Source of the DNA: Ilyonectria destructans
Lineage: Eukaryota > Ascomycota > Sordariomycetes > Hypocreales > Nectriaceae
Assembly: GCA_020740775.1 (NCBI GenBank)
Contig: JAHEWK010000002.1
Location: 310,001-374,000 of the forward strand
Direction: 5' to 3'
DNA: 64,000 nt
Shown here: one piece after another, positions 23,128 to 34,400 of the stretch
How positions within the stretch are numbered: position 1 is the first letter of the stretch
How the letters are laid out: each line of letters starts with the position of its first letter
The notes under the pieces: model-generated
Told to the model about the DNA's origin: nothing
The model's database searches: none
Seen by the model: only the letters and a program-made list of their open reading frames with translations
Program-made: the position numbers and the translations under genes

Positions 23128-25446
23128 ATGTCCGCCGTCGAAAGTCCACTTGACTCGGACGAGATTGGCGACATCGGCTATCCCGATTCCCAGTATGCCG
23201 ACTTTAGCTTCCACGACTTCTCGAGAGAGTGGAAGGAGAGGATCCTGCCCTGGTACAGCTTCCGCGACAACGCTGGACAGAAGGGACGAATGAGCGATAT
23301 TGCGTCTTTTCTACGCACTTGGCTTTTCTTCGGGCTCTTGAAGGAGGTTCTTGGAGAAGACCTTGGCTCGCTACAGCACCTCGAGACAGAATGCAAGATC
23401 GACAAAGCCAAGGTGGCCAGCCAGATTGAAACATGGAGGAGGAGAGAGATGGGAAACTCATCTGGCAGGACGAGTCGTTTAGTACGGGTACAACTCGTCC
23501 TGACAGAGGCTCGATCTCTGGTGACTGAGATATGCTCCGGCGACGACGGGTGCGATATGACCACTGATCAATGGAACAAAGATATTCCTCTCGCTCTGAT
23601 GGTCCTTGGCGAGATGCTCACAAGCTACACAACCCGATTGCTGCTGGATCTAAAAGAAGTCCGGATCCGAGGGTGGCATTTAGATGGGAACAGGGGTTGG
23701 GGTCAAACCAGTGCAGTCTTGAAGACAATGGAAGAAAGATGGAGCCTAGACACGGTCCGCATGCTTCATGGCTCACTAAGTGGTCATGCAACAGCACAAC
23801 TATATGCTCTGCGCTTGACAGATTCGATGGCACCGCAACAATCTACCCCGGTACTGGATGGTCAGCGAGAGGGATACAATCAGGCACACAGCGAAACTTG
23901 CCATCTTGGACGTAATGAAGAGCTTGTTGGGCTGGATCAAAAAAAGCTGGCTGGTATCATCGAACGAGGCAAGATCCCACTGGCCAAGTACTCTGCTTCA
24001 TCAGGCCAGATCGGAATTCTCGAATTTGAACCAGGCACAAGGTATGCCATCATCTCCCACGTGTGGGCGGATGGGTATGGCAACCCAAACGAGAACAAGA
24101 TTCACAAATGCGTCCTCGACTCCTTCAATCAATTGTTTCTGGATGTTCAACACCTACTCCGACGAAATGAGCCGGATCCTGCGCTCCCATTCTGGATCGA
24201 CACCCTGACGATCCCCGTCAACAATCCAGTTCAACGAAAGCGAGCAATCAAAACAATGCATCACGCGTACACTAATGCAGACTTCATGGTGGTTCTCGAC
24301 TCGGGTCTTGCAAAGATAGAGGCCGGGAGGTCCTATGCAGAAACAGCAATGAAGATCTTCACGAGCCGTTGGATGGGCAGACTCTGGACTCTACAAGAGG
24401 CGTACCTAAGCAAGAAACTCATCTTTCGATTCAACAGCAACGAACTTGTGGATATGGATCAACTAGAGGCCAACTTCTTTACAAGCCACACCCTTGCGGA
24501 TTCAATGGTCGCGGGAAAAGCTCGCAAGTACTTTGACCGTTTGCTTGGCTGGCAAAGGCAGAAAAGGATATACGGCGTGCCCCTGTATGACAGTGTCTTG
24601 CTTGCGTCCGTCTGGGAAGCCGTGCAATGGCGCACAGCAAGCCTTGTTGTTCACGAGACACAAGCCCTGGCCACCCTGTTCGAGGTTGAAGTTGACTTTC
24701 CCGATGATTTTGACCACGGCTCCTGCGGCCCGCAATGTGGCGAGGCGCCGGACGGCGAGTGCAGAGACAACCTTGACAGGAGAATGAAATGCTTCCTGGA
24801 ATCGCTCTACGACGCCTACCCAAACTCCATCCCTCCCGGGATAATCTTTGTGCCTGGTCGAAGATTGGCCGTCGAGGGCTTTGGGTGGGCTCCCTGCACT
24901 TGGATGGTTGGGCAGAATGTCGGTCATGACGATCCTATCTTCAACCACGCCACTGCGGCTGAGTTGACTTTGAATGGGCTGCTTGTCCGGTACCCAGGCT
25001 TTTATCTTCGATCGTCTGAAAACCGCACGTACGATGCCACGGAGAACAAATTCGCCTTTCCCTGCGACATCCTTCTCCTAGAATGGTACTGCGTTCAGTC
25101 CTGCGATGATAAGACAGCACCTATGCCGAAGGAGGATGGACTCGCTATTATATCCTCGAGAGAAGAAGTCAGAGACGATAAATCAATAGCTCTTCTCGTT
25201 TCGGTGAAGAAGACTCGCCGTCCCAAGCTTTACGTCGAGATTCTACAGCGGGTTTGGATCTGGAGGGAGAGAAATCAGGCCAAGATCGAGGAGCTCAGAA
25301 TGTCGTTCTGGGAACACAAAGTTGGTGTTTGTGAATATGGCGAGATCTTGAATAGTGACCAGCAGTGGTGCATAGGGAAGCATAGGTGGAATCCTGTAAG
25401 ACCAGGCGAAGCTTGCCGTACCTCCAGTACTATGAGTGCCTTTTGA
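23128..25446 (+). CDS. HET-domain protein, 772 aa, intact
   Basis: Large heterokaryon-incompatibility-type protein, predicted cytosolic, single exon. The first 240 residues are an unassigned region with no clear motif. The HET domain lies at about residues 300-430: YAIISHVWADGYGN near 305, PFWIDTLTIPVN near 354, then a MHHAYTNADFMVVLD block and WMGRLWTLQEAYLSKKLIF near 415-433, with the conserved W-x-x-QE kept (compare the stop in the HET gene at 5579). A Cys-rich patch (CGPQCGEAPDGEC) lies near residue 533, and the last 200 residues are unassigned. HET genes with a domain in the middle of a long protein are common in ascomycetes. No lesions. Its partner, if any, is unknown. Confidence 0.88.
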   Translation: MSAVESPLDSDEIGDIGYPDSQYADFSFHDFSREWKERILPWYSFRDNAGQKGRMSDIASFLRTWLFFGLLKEVLGEDLGSLQHLETECKIDKAKVASQIETWRRREMGNSSGRTSRLVRVQLVLTEARSLVTEICSGDDGCDMTTDQWNKDIPLALMVLGEMLTSYTTRLLLDLKEVRIRGWHLDGNRGWGQTSAVLKTMEERWSLDTVRMLHGSLSGHATAQLYALRLTDSMAPQQSTPVLDGQREGYNQAHSETCHLGRNEELVGLDQKKLAGIIERGKIPLAKYSASSGQIGILEFEPGTRYAIISHVWADGYGNPNENKIHKCVLDSFNQLFLDVQHLLRRNEPDPALPFWIDTLTIPVNNPVQRKRAIKTMHHAYTNADFMVVLDSGLAKIEAGRSYAETAMKIFTSRWMGRLWTLQEAYLSKKLIFRFNSNELVDMDQLEANFFTSHTLADSMVAGKARKYFDRLLGWQRQKRIYGVPLYDSVLLASVWEAVQWRTASLVVHETQALATLFEVEVDFPDDFDHGSCGPQCGEAPDGECRDNLDRRMKCFLESLYDAYPNSIPPGIIFVPGRRLAVEGFGWAPCTWMVGQNVGHDDPIFNHATAAELTLNGLLVRYPGFYLRSSENRTYDATENKFAFPCDILLLEWYCVQSCDDKTAPMPKEDGLAIISSREEVRDDKSIALLVSVKKTRRPKLYVEILQRVWIWRERNQAKIEELRMSFWEHKVGVCEYGEILNSDQQWCIGKHRWNPVRPGEACRTSSTMSAF

Positions 25447-25755
25447 AGTCGGGGAATGTCTCAGTTGGATGCCACCCTCAGCGGGCGGCCGAGCTGGTCG
25501 GGGATAGCATGCCTACTTATTAAAACATTATTTCTTGTTTGAAAGTATATTACACCTTCTTTAGTTAAGCTTTATAATATACCTGCCCCCCTCGATGAGG
25601 GAACCTAATGTTTGAATTTACTGCATTTTCGTTATCCACGTCACAGTTGCCAAGGCCCACGTTTGGGTTTCAAGCTGATTTTTTTCCATCTGCCGGAATC
25701 CTATCTAAAAGTTGGCCTCTCGACGACGGGAGATGTCCCTCTTATATCTTATTGC
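25447..25755. other. Intergenic
   Basis: 3' flank of the HET gene, ordinary composition at first, becoming AT-rich. Nothing else is seen. Confidence 0.4.
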
Positions 25756-26010
25756 TCAGAATAAGGTTATTGTCTCAAGGTTGTTACCTACAGACAGCAA
25801 GGTCATTGACTGCAGACAGCAGGGTTGAAGTTAGAAGGGTTAAATTAAAGCTTAAGGTAAAGATTAGTATACAATACCGTTATTGTTCAACTACTATTTC
25901 TTCTAGTGCTAGATCTAGTACTAAATATTTATCTCTATTATTTGAAAATACTATCTATCTAAGGATATTAAGTAAAGCTAAAAGAAAAAGCAAAACCTAA
26001 TTACTATATA
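25756..26010 (-). repeat. RIP-degraded repeat, inverted copy of the one near 31930-32110
   Basis: The plus strand here (cagggttgaagttagaag, later tttcttctagtgctaga and tttatctctattatttga) matches the reverse complement of 31930-32110 (tagggttgaagtcagaag, tttcttctggtgctggg, tttatctctactgtttga) with differences that are C/T or G/A transitions. So both are copies of one element in opposite orientation. Its family is not certain; the 32-kb copy borders the Tad-like relic. Confidence 0.65.
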
Positions 26011-26210
26011 CCAGTATATTCTATTATTAAAATTTAATAAAGCTAGGGTGTTATGACAGTAATAGAAGATCTTAGCTTTAGAAATTGAATGCAGATTAGA
26101 GCGGGCATATAGTGATTGGAAGGAATTCACTGTCAAAAGTTACTAAAACAATTCGACAAGTTATCTATTCTACTGCAGTTTTTCCTCAATACTCAAACAG
26201 CCCGCTTCAC

Positions 26211-26720
26211 TCAGACGGGACCTCTCTTGGGACGGAAAAATGGATGAATCGTCGCATTCTCAATATCCCAGACCCGCTCTTTGACCAGGGGGTCATCCTT
26301 CAATCGTGCCAGAACGTAATCCCGTGATGGAGCAAACACCAACATGGCACTACCCGTGATGTGCGGTGGCTGTCCGGGAGTCACGCGGTCTTTCAGGGTA
26401 GCTCCTAAAGGATTCTGCGTTAGTTTCAAATAATCTTGGACGAGCTAATAATCATGTGAGCTATCCCACCTCCAAACACCCAAAAGTCTTCGGGGTCCGA
26501 TTTCATCCGCGCGATGTGTTGCCTGAAGGGGATTCGTTATCAGCTCTCGCCATCAAAAAGCCTTTGTTTTCGGTCCAGGTTGAATACGCGCGCGATGGCC
26601 GGACGGTGATAGAAACACTTACGGAAACACAGCGGTTCTCCGGTCTTTGCCATCTGGAAAGTCTGGGACGTGGATGAGCCACTCGGACTTTTCTGGCTGC
26701 GAGGGCGAGAGTGTGGCCAT
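26211..26720 (-). CDS. YCII-domain protein (three exons, 114 aa)
   Basis: Small YCII-family protein (ferredoxin-like fold; relatives include muconolactone-isomerase-like and dechlorinating enzymes), presumably cytosolic. Exons 26720-26623, 26522-26470, 26404-26211, introns gtaagt...ttcag and gtggga...tttag, total 345 nt including stop. Protein begins MATLSPSQPEKSEWLIHVPD, continues DGKDRRTAVFP and EDFWVFGGATLKD, and has the family core GSAMLVFAPSRDYVLARL, then DPLVKERVWD and IHPF. Length is normal for fungal YCII proteins (about 100-120 aa) and no lesion is seen. It heads a run of catabolic-type genes of which several are dead, so it may be the survivor of a small degradative cluster. Confidence 0.85.
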
Positions 26721-27065
26721 GATAAATACGTGTTTGTCTAGAGATCGTTGATCTAGTTGTCTATACCGTATAATAATACTAGCCAGGCCCTGAGAACAAG
26801 ATCTCTGTTGAAGCTTTTATCCTAGTTTCCCCCGCTAGCTCTGGGATGGTTGAGATCCCGGTGGCCGAGGAACCCGAAAGCAGTATCCCTGATCCCGGAG
26901 GGTCCGGCCGAGCTGGAGCTGGAGCTGGAGGAGCCGGCCAACTTAGCTTATCTCTTCCAATGATGGCCACTCGCCACAGCCTACAGGGGGCCGAAAGATG
27001 ATGAACTACGACTCCCTGCTGTCCTACGTAATCAAGTATTCTCGGACTCTGATAGTTGATAATAG

Positions 27066-27082
27066 CCCCCCCCCCCCCCCCC
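27066..27082 (+). repeat. C17 homopolymer
   Basis: Seventeen consecutive C residues directly downstream of the truncated amidohydrolase-2 fragment. Long C/G homopolymers are unusual in fungal DNA and are prone to sequencing and replication slippage. Confidence 0.9.
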
Positions 27083-27086
27083 GGCG

Positions 27087-27450
27087 CTACTCGTAAAGGC
27101 CGAACCGTGGTCCAGACTTTATCAAGGTAACCCCTAGATCCATGCGGTTTCGGTAACTGCTCGTCAGAGCAAAGTCATGTACTGTAATTAGCTCATCATT
27201 TGCCAGGTGCTGAGACGTGGAGGCCTGGTGCCCAAGCGCGTGTGACACAACTCGTAGGGAAATGCGGTTTGCGTCCATGTCAACCAGTCGAAGTGGGCCG
27301 AGATCTATTAGACGGGCTGCCACGTCGGGGAGATGTTTGAGCTGCTCTGCATAGATGTCTGAGAGCGCAGGGAGCAGGTCGGCCGAGACGGAGTGCTCCT
27401 CGAGCGTGATGAGCGGGGCGCTGGCTGTGACAATTTTGACATTCTGCCGT
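27087..27450 (-). pseudogene. Truncated amidohydrolase-2 (decarboxylase-type) gene, N-terminal part only
   Basis: The frame encodes KIVTASAPLITLEEHSVS, then LKHLPDVAARLIDLG and LRLVDMDANRISLRVVSHALG. This is the N-terminus of amidohydrolase-2 TIM-barrel enzymes (dihydroxybenzoate decarboxylase/ACMSD type): the ITLEEH motif holds the metal-binding Glu-Glu-His region, and the DMD-x-x-(G)I-x-x-QV-(V/L)SHA segment follows. After ANDELI the frame loses the family sequence and stops at 27087, next to a C17 run. The catalytic His and Asp of the barrel are missing. So about the first 100 residues of a 330-residue enzyme remain. Confidence 0.75.
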
Positions 27451-27825
27451 CTGTTGTTTGTTCGTTCTGATGAGGCTTTCGTTTCGGCGGGGTGGTCCTT
27501 TGTCTGGTCTATTCTGTCAACAAGGAGAAATGTGTAACATAGACAAAGTTGCGGCGACATTCCGTCCTTTTGTAGAATCCAAGCCGTTGCTCAAAAGTCC
27601 CGGACCACCCACCCGAAGATCAGATTCCCCTGTAACCTTCATCCGAAGCATACGATCAGGGGACCGGATCGAGGGTTCGCTAGACTTTCTTTTGCCAACA
27701 CACCGATGGTCAACACAACTGAAAATACAGAGTTCAAGTACAGAGTGCCGTTGTCTCTTCGAATTCAAACTAGTACGTGCTAGCTACTACTCCAATCCCG
27801 TGGCTTTTTGATTAAATTGCCCTTG

Positions 27826-28594
27826 TCAAGGCGAAACATGGCGCTGAGTGCTTCCTTTGCCTTGTTCATGTTCAGACCCTTCTGTCTCTGCTAGATCCCA
27901 CGCTTTGCTTTCTAGCAACTTGTCTCTAATTGAGGGCCATTCCAATGCGTCTCCCGTCTCTTTGACAGTTATCGGACAGATCTTGCCATATTTCTTTCTC
28001 CAAACCCCGTCTATGATGACAGCCTCCACGTCTCGCGCATCGCTATGCCGTACAACCGGGTCCGACTCGGCAACACAGCTCATTGCCAGACTACCTGCAA
28101 CATGGAAGATGACTAGGTCCGTTAGTTTACCTTCCCCAAGCGATCCGATTTGGTCTCCCAGTAGAACCGCACGGGCCCCGTTGATGGTGGCTGCGTGGAA
28201 TGCCTCTTGCGTGCTGGCTCTCAGTTGGAGGTGCATTCGGTGAGGGGCGCCATCCGCGCCATCCATCTCCGTTACGGTATCACGCTGGCGTGCCATCTGC
28301 AACGCGGACCGTGCAAGCCCCAAGATAGGCGATGTATTATTGGTGTGGCAGTCAACACCGAAGATGGTGATGGGTGTCAACAAAGCCAGGGCTAGCGCTC
28401 TTGCCACTGTAGTTAACAAGCTCAGCACCCGCTCGAGCGGTAATGCCCTTGCCAACCTTGGCGATGCGATTGGCCTGGATCAGAATATCAGTATTTCCTG
28501 GAGACTTCACATGATCTTGATCATCGTGGAAGAGCAAAGTGCCGCCTTTCAACAGGATAGCGTTAATCGTCGGGGCTGCCGCTTGTGCTGCCAT
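27826..28594 (-). pseudogene. Amidohydrolase-1 (TRZ/ATZ-like) gene with a large internal deletion
   Basis: The 5' part (28594-28365) encodes ILLKGGTLLFHDDQDHV, then TDILIQANRIAKVGKGI and GKSASPGFVDTHHHL, the N-terminus of a metal-dependent cytosine-deaminase/atrazine-hydrolase-type enzyme with its HxH zinc motif. The next bases, in another frame, encode IFGVDCHTNNTSPILGLARSALQMARQR and a C-terminal part (ATINGARAVLLGDQIGSLGEGKLTDLVIF). In the family these two segments are about 250 residues apart, so the central barrel with the other metal ligands has been removed and the frame lost. The joint falls in caccatcttcgg, which fits both sides, suggesting a microhomology deletion. Confidence 0.8.
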
Positions 28595-28599
28595 TTTAC

Positions 28600-29389
28600 T
28601 GGTGCTGACCGAGGGGCGATATTATGTTAATTAGGGGATCTCTGACAGTAGCCACATAAAAGAAAGGTCTATAATATTATTCTGAAGTCCGTTGTTATTA
28701 AGGCGATGCATGTACTCTGCCCCGTAGACTCTGAAGCCATCTTCTTTCTGGTCTCGGGTCTCTCGGCCGAAACCCCAACGCCCCATTTAATTGCATCATC
28801 TAACAAAACCCGAAGGAAAGAAGCCAAGTGGGTCAGCGTCTGAGCGTGTGACCTACCCTACAGCACAGAAGGAAGACTGGAAGAAGACTTTGCAGTGATA
28901 TGCCGCTGACGGCTGCTTGGCTTGACCATCTTAGCATTGGTGCTGTGAATTGCTGGGAATATCTCTATTGTGCAAGCATCGGCAGCCTCAAACATACCTA
29001 CATCTAGTTCTAGTTTATAGCTCGCTATGGCACTTCTACACACTAAATCGAAGGTCGTGAGCATTATGTTGCGAGCGTTATTTTTTGAGCGTTTTCGATG
29101 AGACTTAATATCACTTAATCAATTAGCTGTTTGACAGTCTAGAGGGAGGATTTAGAAGAAGGTTTCTTCCTTCCATATCTTGCGATGAGCTCTAAATAGG
29201 CAGCAATCTTTAAAAAGGTGTATAATATAAATTTAGCAAACTCTCTAAACGCGATGAATTTATAGTAACTAATATCTATTAAGTTATAAAAATACTCAAC
29301 TAGATCCAGATATTCCAGAAGAAAATATATTGACTCTGTGTAGCAGACGTTGGTGGTACCAACACTGCTCAAGGATGCCATATGATCCC
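28600..29389. other. Intergenic, partly AT-rich
   Basis: Region between the amidohydrolase relic and the FAH-family gene. 29100-29330 is AT-rich with RIP-like composition. No gene is supported. Confidence 0.45.
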
Positions 29390-30350
29390 TCACTTATTCT
29401 CCATAAACACCATCTTGTTTCTTATAGATCCCAGCCCCTTAACAGCCACCTCCACTACATCGCCATTCTTAAGACAACCGTTTGTATGCCATCCAACGCC
29501 GTCGGGCGTCCCGGTCATAATCAAAGTCCCTTTACGCAGCGTCCGGCCCCGAGAAGCAAACGAGATAAGTTGTCGGCAGGACCATATCATCTGGGCTGTA
29601 TTGGTAGACTGTCGAACCTCGCCATTCACCGTAGTTGTCAGCTTTAGGTCCTGGGGGTCTGGTATCAGCTTTGGGGATACCAAGTAAGGCCCCGTGGGAC
29701 CAAACTGGTCAAATGACTTTGCGTAACCCATCTGGTAACCAGACATATCGATTGCATGGAGGTTGCGGGCTGAGATGTCGTTGCTGATAGTATACCCCAT
29801 TACGTAGTCTAATGCGTTCTCTTCGCTGATATCGTAGCCATCCTTTCCGATAAGGATGCTGAGTTCGCCCTCGTAGTCCAGAAGCTCCTGTGCATCTGAG
29901 TGGATCTTGATGTCGTCCAGTGGCCCGGTCAGTCGATCAGGAGGGGTTGCAAAGATAACAGGTTTCTTGGGCGGCTTGAACTATTATCCGAGTGTTTAAG
30001 TAAATACACCTCCGTCATCCAAAAGAACTACTCACCTTTGTCTCGCTGGCATGAGACTCGTAGTTTACCCCGGCGCAGATGATGATAGCCACGCTCGGTA
30101 GTGGACATAGCAACTGAAGAGCCAGACTTAGAATTGTCGCCAACGGACACCAGCCATGCGCATCGAACTCTTTGCTTACCTTGACGACTTCGGCTCTTTC
30201 GTCTGTGACCTTGTATCCCGAGTAAAAGCTGCCAGAAAGGAGCTGCACTTCCTTTCCAGGCAGTTCCGATGCTGGGAGGTCGCTCTCAACATTGCCGCGT
30301 CTCTCGACCCCTTCCTTGTCAAGAAACCTGATGAGTCTGTCGAATGACAT
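29390..30350 (-). CDS. Fumarylacetoacetate-hydrolase-family protein (three exons, 279 aa)
   Basis: FAH-superfamily enzyme (2-hydroxyhepta-2,4-diene-1,7-dioate isomerase/acylpyruvase type), cytosolic, expected to cleave or isomerise a 2,4-dioxo acid, often at the end of an aromatic catabolic path. Exons 30350-30180 (57 codons), 30113-30036 (26 codons) and 29980-29390, introns gtaagc...cttcag and gtgagt...aatag. Core motifs: GVNYESHASE, PPKKPVIFATPPD, LLDYEGELSILIGKDG (metal-binding Glu residues), GYTISNDISARN, and TGTPDGVGWH. Length is normal. It is intact although both neighbours (amidohydrolase and SDR) are dead. FAH itself (tyrosine pathway) is longer, so I give no symbol. Confidence 0.9.
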
Positions 30351-30559
30351 GTTGAGATCTTGAGATGAGAGTCACTTGTCCGAATGGTAGAATTAGAGCT
30401 CTCTAGAACCTTGGCTTTCAAGCCCTGGATAATCGATGAGGTCGGAATGTGGCCCATTTGGAAAGTAAGGAAATTCAGCTTCTCTAATAGTTGTTCGCGA
30501 TGCCCCTAGCGGCGATGACCCGAGCATTGTCCCGAAGGTGGTCCCGAATAGAATTCCCC

Positions 30560-31010
30560 GTGAAGAGCGTTACAATAACCCGAACAGGATCCACCGGGCG
30601 AAAATCCCGTAGTCCCGGCATTGCAAGGGACTTCTCTTGCCGCGGAGCCAATATTGTCTTGAACTATCCGTTTCTGTCCTTGAAGAATGAGAGTGAGGCT
30701 GTGGGCAGCGAGTTCCATAGAGACTGAGTCGCTGCTTACGCCGACATTGCATCGGATGAAAGGCCCGCGGAGCTCGTACGGCAGGTCATAGCCAGGTTTG
30801 GCCACATCTTACGTCTTACAAGCCGGCAGATCCCCCGAACCTGTCTGGCGCTATTGACGGTTCCCGAATCATCATAGTCGGCTCGGCCGCCTCCCGAGTG
30901 CCGAAAGCAAGGTAAGGTGTTCATGCGGCAACCAAGGGAGCCATTGGTGCCATCTTGCAGGTTTGGGCTCCGGAACCCCCGCCCAAGTACGGCTGTAATG
31001 TCAACCTAAA
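30560..31010 (+). pseudogene. Short-chain dehydrogenase (SDR) relic
   Basis: In pieces on the plus strand: GIARDFSCRGANIVLNYPFLS with KNESEAVGSEF, a TGA, then VAAYADIASDERPAELVRQV with IARFGHI, then, in other frames, SRIIIVGSAASRVPKA-like and YAATKGAIGAI followed by PKYGCNVN. These correspond to SDR strand 2, the DI(x)S acidic segment, the GS-(A/V)-ASRVP loop and the catalytic YxxxK (Y-A-A-T-K). The catalytic motif is still legible, but a stop, frame changes and a missing NNA segment make it non-functional. It is divergent from the FAH-family gene (about 200 bp), a pairing that suggests former co-function. Confidence 0.7.
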
Positions 31011-31440
31011 TGCCCAAAGTCTCGAAAACCAATGATAAGTTGAAAGTGAAAGGCACTAGCACCCCATGTTCGGCCGAGGACCCGAGCGGGGCTCGGGCTG
31101 TTCGGGAGAATATACTGTTGGTTTTTGAGATACTGTACAATTTCCAGCGTGGCAGAGGCTGGACTGGGTTATCTCTTGGCTGTAGGGGTTAACCTAGAGA
31201 AGGGTTGTCACTGGAGCAAAAAGATGGGGGCACACTTATGAAAATCTATTGGCCATGGGTCTTCCTTGGCCTCAGCCGCTTCGCGATGCACTTCGTGAAG
31301 TTCATAGATTGCCATGCAGTTAATATAACAGTTTCCGTACAATACATTCAGTAGTTGTCCCTTTCCGGGACGACATATAAAGAACCTTGTTGCTTGCTAA
31401 TCTCCGTAAAGTCCGCCGGTAAGGATGCTACAGTTTTCTA
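31011..31440. other. Edge of the repeat compartment
   Basis: Transitional DNA between the SDR relic and the AT-rich block. No gene is supported. Confidence 0.4.
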
Positions 31441-34400
31441 ATACAGACTCCAACCCGGCTCCACACTCCTGTATAACTTATTATTAAGGGTAAGGATGAT
31501 ATAGCTGGGAGTTAGTCTAGCGATATAACGGCCCGGACTTTACGTTAATAGTGCAGTTGCAGTTTGTAAGATTTTAATTGAAGAAGAAAAAGTAGACCTA
31601 TAGCTGCAGAAAGCTAGTAGTTAGCTTAATTATTTCTGCAGTACTAACTGTTGCTGGACTATAATTAATATAGATGTTTATATATCCTAATAATTTATCA
31701 GTATTAGGTTTATTACTAGATATCTATCTGACTATTTCTCTCTTTTAGGTATTATAAACCTATTAGCAGTTAGCTAAGATTTATTTGCTATTTAACTTAC
31801 AGGTAATATTATATCTTAGTTTTTAGTTAATTTAGTTAGCTGTTAGCTCTTATTTAATAGTAGTGTCTATATTATAACTGCCTTCCTGCTTCTTATTAGC
31901 AGCCTTAATACTATTTATTTGGTTTTTTTAGCTCTACTCAATATCATCAGATAGATTAAAGCTATACAGTATTCTCAAACAGTAGAGATAAACAGTAAGT
32001 GCTACACCCAGCACCAGAAGAAACAGTAGCTGAATAATAAGGTTATTACACACTGGTCTCTACTTGAAGCTTCAATTCAACCCTTCTGACTTCAACCCTA
32101 CTTAATACTATTTATATAAAACTAATACTAATAACTACTATAGTATTAATATATATTTAGGGCTTTTTATACAGTATAACTATAGGTACTATTATCTATA
32201 CTCTTTATTACGAAATTCTTAGGTAAGCACTCTAAGCCTCTAAATTTTTAAGGCTGGATAATAATATCCTAATATACCTTATCAGTATAAAACTTCACTA
32301 AAAGACCTTCAGTATTAATATAGTAGTATTAACTACTATTTTAACCGTCCTGAGGAAGAAATACTGTATCTTATTAACACAGATAGAACTAATCTTAGCA
32401 GCAAGGTTTACTTTATTTACTTCAGCCTTTCTTTTAGTGTATATCTAGCTCTACTTCTGTTTATTAGAGCTGAAATACTGTAACTATATAGAGATTCAGG
32501 AAATTTTCAGCAAAAAGATATCAGCCTAGCAGTTTAAGTCTTACAATTGCAATATAAGCGCTGCTAACAACTAACAGACTAATAATAAAGCTATTAATAA
32601 AGTTTGCAATAAGAATCGGAATAATCCTAGCAGTAGACAGTATAGCTGCTGCTAACTAGCTATACGATAGAGGAGTTATATACAGATTGATAATAATAGA
32701 CTGCAAACCCTTTAAGGAATTACTGCGACTAAAACAGTACTTTAACTGCTATAAGATAGGCTATATTGCTAGGTTCTGCAGAGAGGAGGCCTGCTGCAGT
32801 CGGTACGGTATTGCAGCCTACCTAGAAGGGGAAAAAGACTGCTTACTATCTCCTACTAAAGTAGTAAAGTACTTTAGATATTAAAGCGATCACTCTATAT
32901 AGTTACAATAGTATCTATTAGTTAATAGTTACTAGTAATAAGTAATTAGAGCCTATTTATATAGATTTAGATAATTTGAAGATAGATAGAATTTATAGTA
33001 ATACTCTAATACTACTACTCTAAACTAGCTACAGCTAGAAGACTACAGACTTTAAACCTTCTTATACTAAAAACGAAGCTTAGGTTACCTTCTAAGTATA
33101 GGTAGAGCAGCTAAAGTTACTAAAACGGACCTTAATATTATTACTATAGTACTACAGTAAACTAATAGTATATCAGAAGAAATAACTATTAGAAGAGTCT
33201 TCTAGAGAGAATAAGATATTAATCTGACTATATTAATAAGCTAATTAGTTAAAGCTAAAATAAGCTCTAGTTAGGTATAAAACTCCCTACTTAATATATA
33301 GAACTAACTATCCTCTAATAGAATATAAATAAGCAGGCTATATTAATACTTCTAGCTTTAAGATACAGTATATAATACAATATTATATCCCTATAGAAAC
33401 TATATCAGGATATAAAAACAGACTAGCTAGCCTGCCTGACTATTAGTAACTACTATATAGTATACTGTACTGGCTGCTTAGCGATATATATATATAAGAG
33501 GTATTAAGTTTGAGACTGAATAGTAGTAGTAAGGGAAGATTAAGTAGGTCTAATTCTTAAAATATTAGGCCTGAGGATTGTAAGGGTATACAGCCTGAAA
33601 GAAGCAATAAGCTAGAGGGGGCTAATAAGAGAAGCTATAGTATTTATATAGAGCTAGCTCTATATAATTATAGGCGATATTAATTAATACTACTCTATAT
33701 AGAATAAATATAATAGAAATTCAGTTAGTATAGAAGCAGTTATAAAACTAGTAGCAGTAAATTCCTAAAGCTTACTAACTTAGAAAGGAATAGTAATAAG
33801 AAGTTACTATAGCTATTAGGATAGTACAATCGATTTTACTTAAGTATTATAAAGTATCTAAGTATAATATAGAAGGGAAGTAGACTTTAAGAGCTTAGAT
33901 TATAAGCTATAACTGATTACTATTAATAACTAAGCTCTACTATAAGAAGCAGTTAGATTTAAATCTAATAATATCTATAGAATCCTGTATTAGCTTAACT
34001 AGAAAGTAATAAACTAAAACTATATTAAGCTTAAAGTAAACTTCTAACTGAAGGTAATAAGAAATAATATTAAGACTAAAAATAATTTAAATAGAGCTAT
34101 TAAGAAACTTATAATAGTACTTATATTAATAGTGACTAAATTAATACTGTAGTAAAAATAACTCTATTAGAGATTAAAAAAATAGTAGAATATAGAAGTT
34201 TAAAAAGTAATAAGATAAATTAAATAAATTAAAAAATAGTATTAATAGTATAAAGAGATTATAGAGTAAGAATACTTACTTCTTATATAATATTAGTAAA
34301 ACCAGATTATTAATAATATATAATAGAATAAATAGTAATTCTTTCTCTATAAGGTAGCTAAAGATCTAATAATATTCTAGAAGATTAAGTAGTAAGCTTA

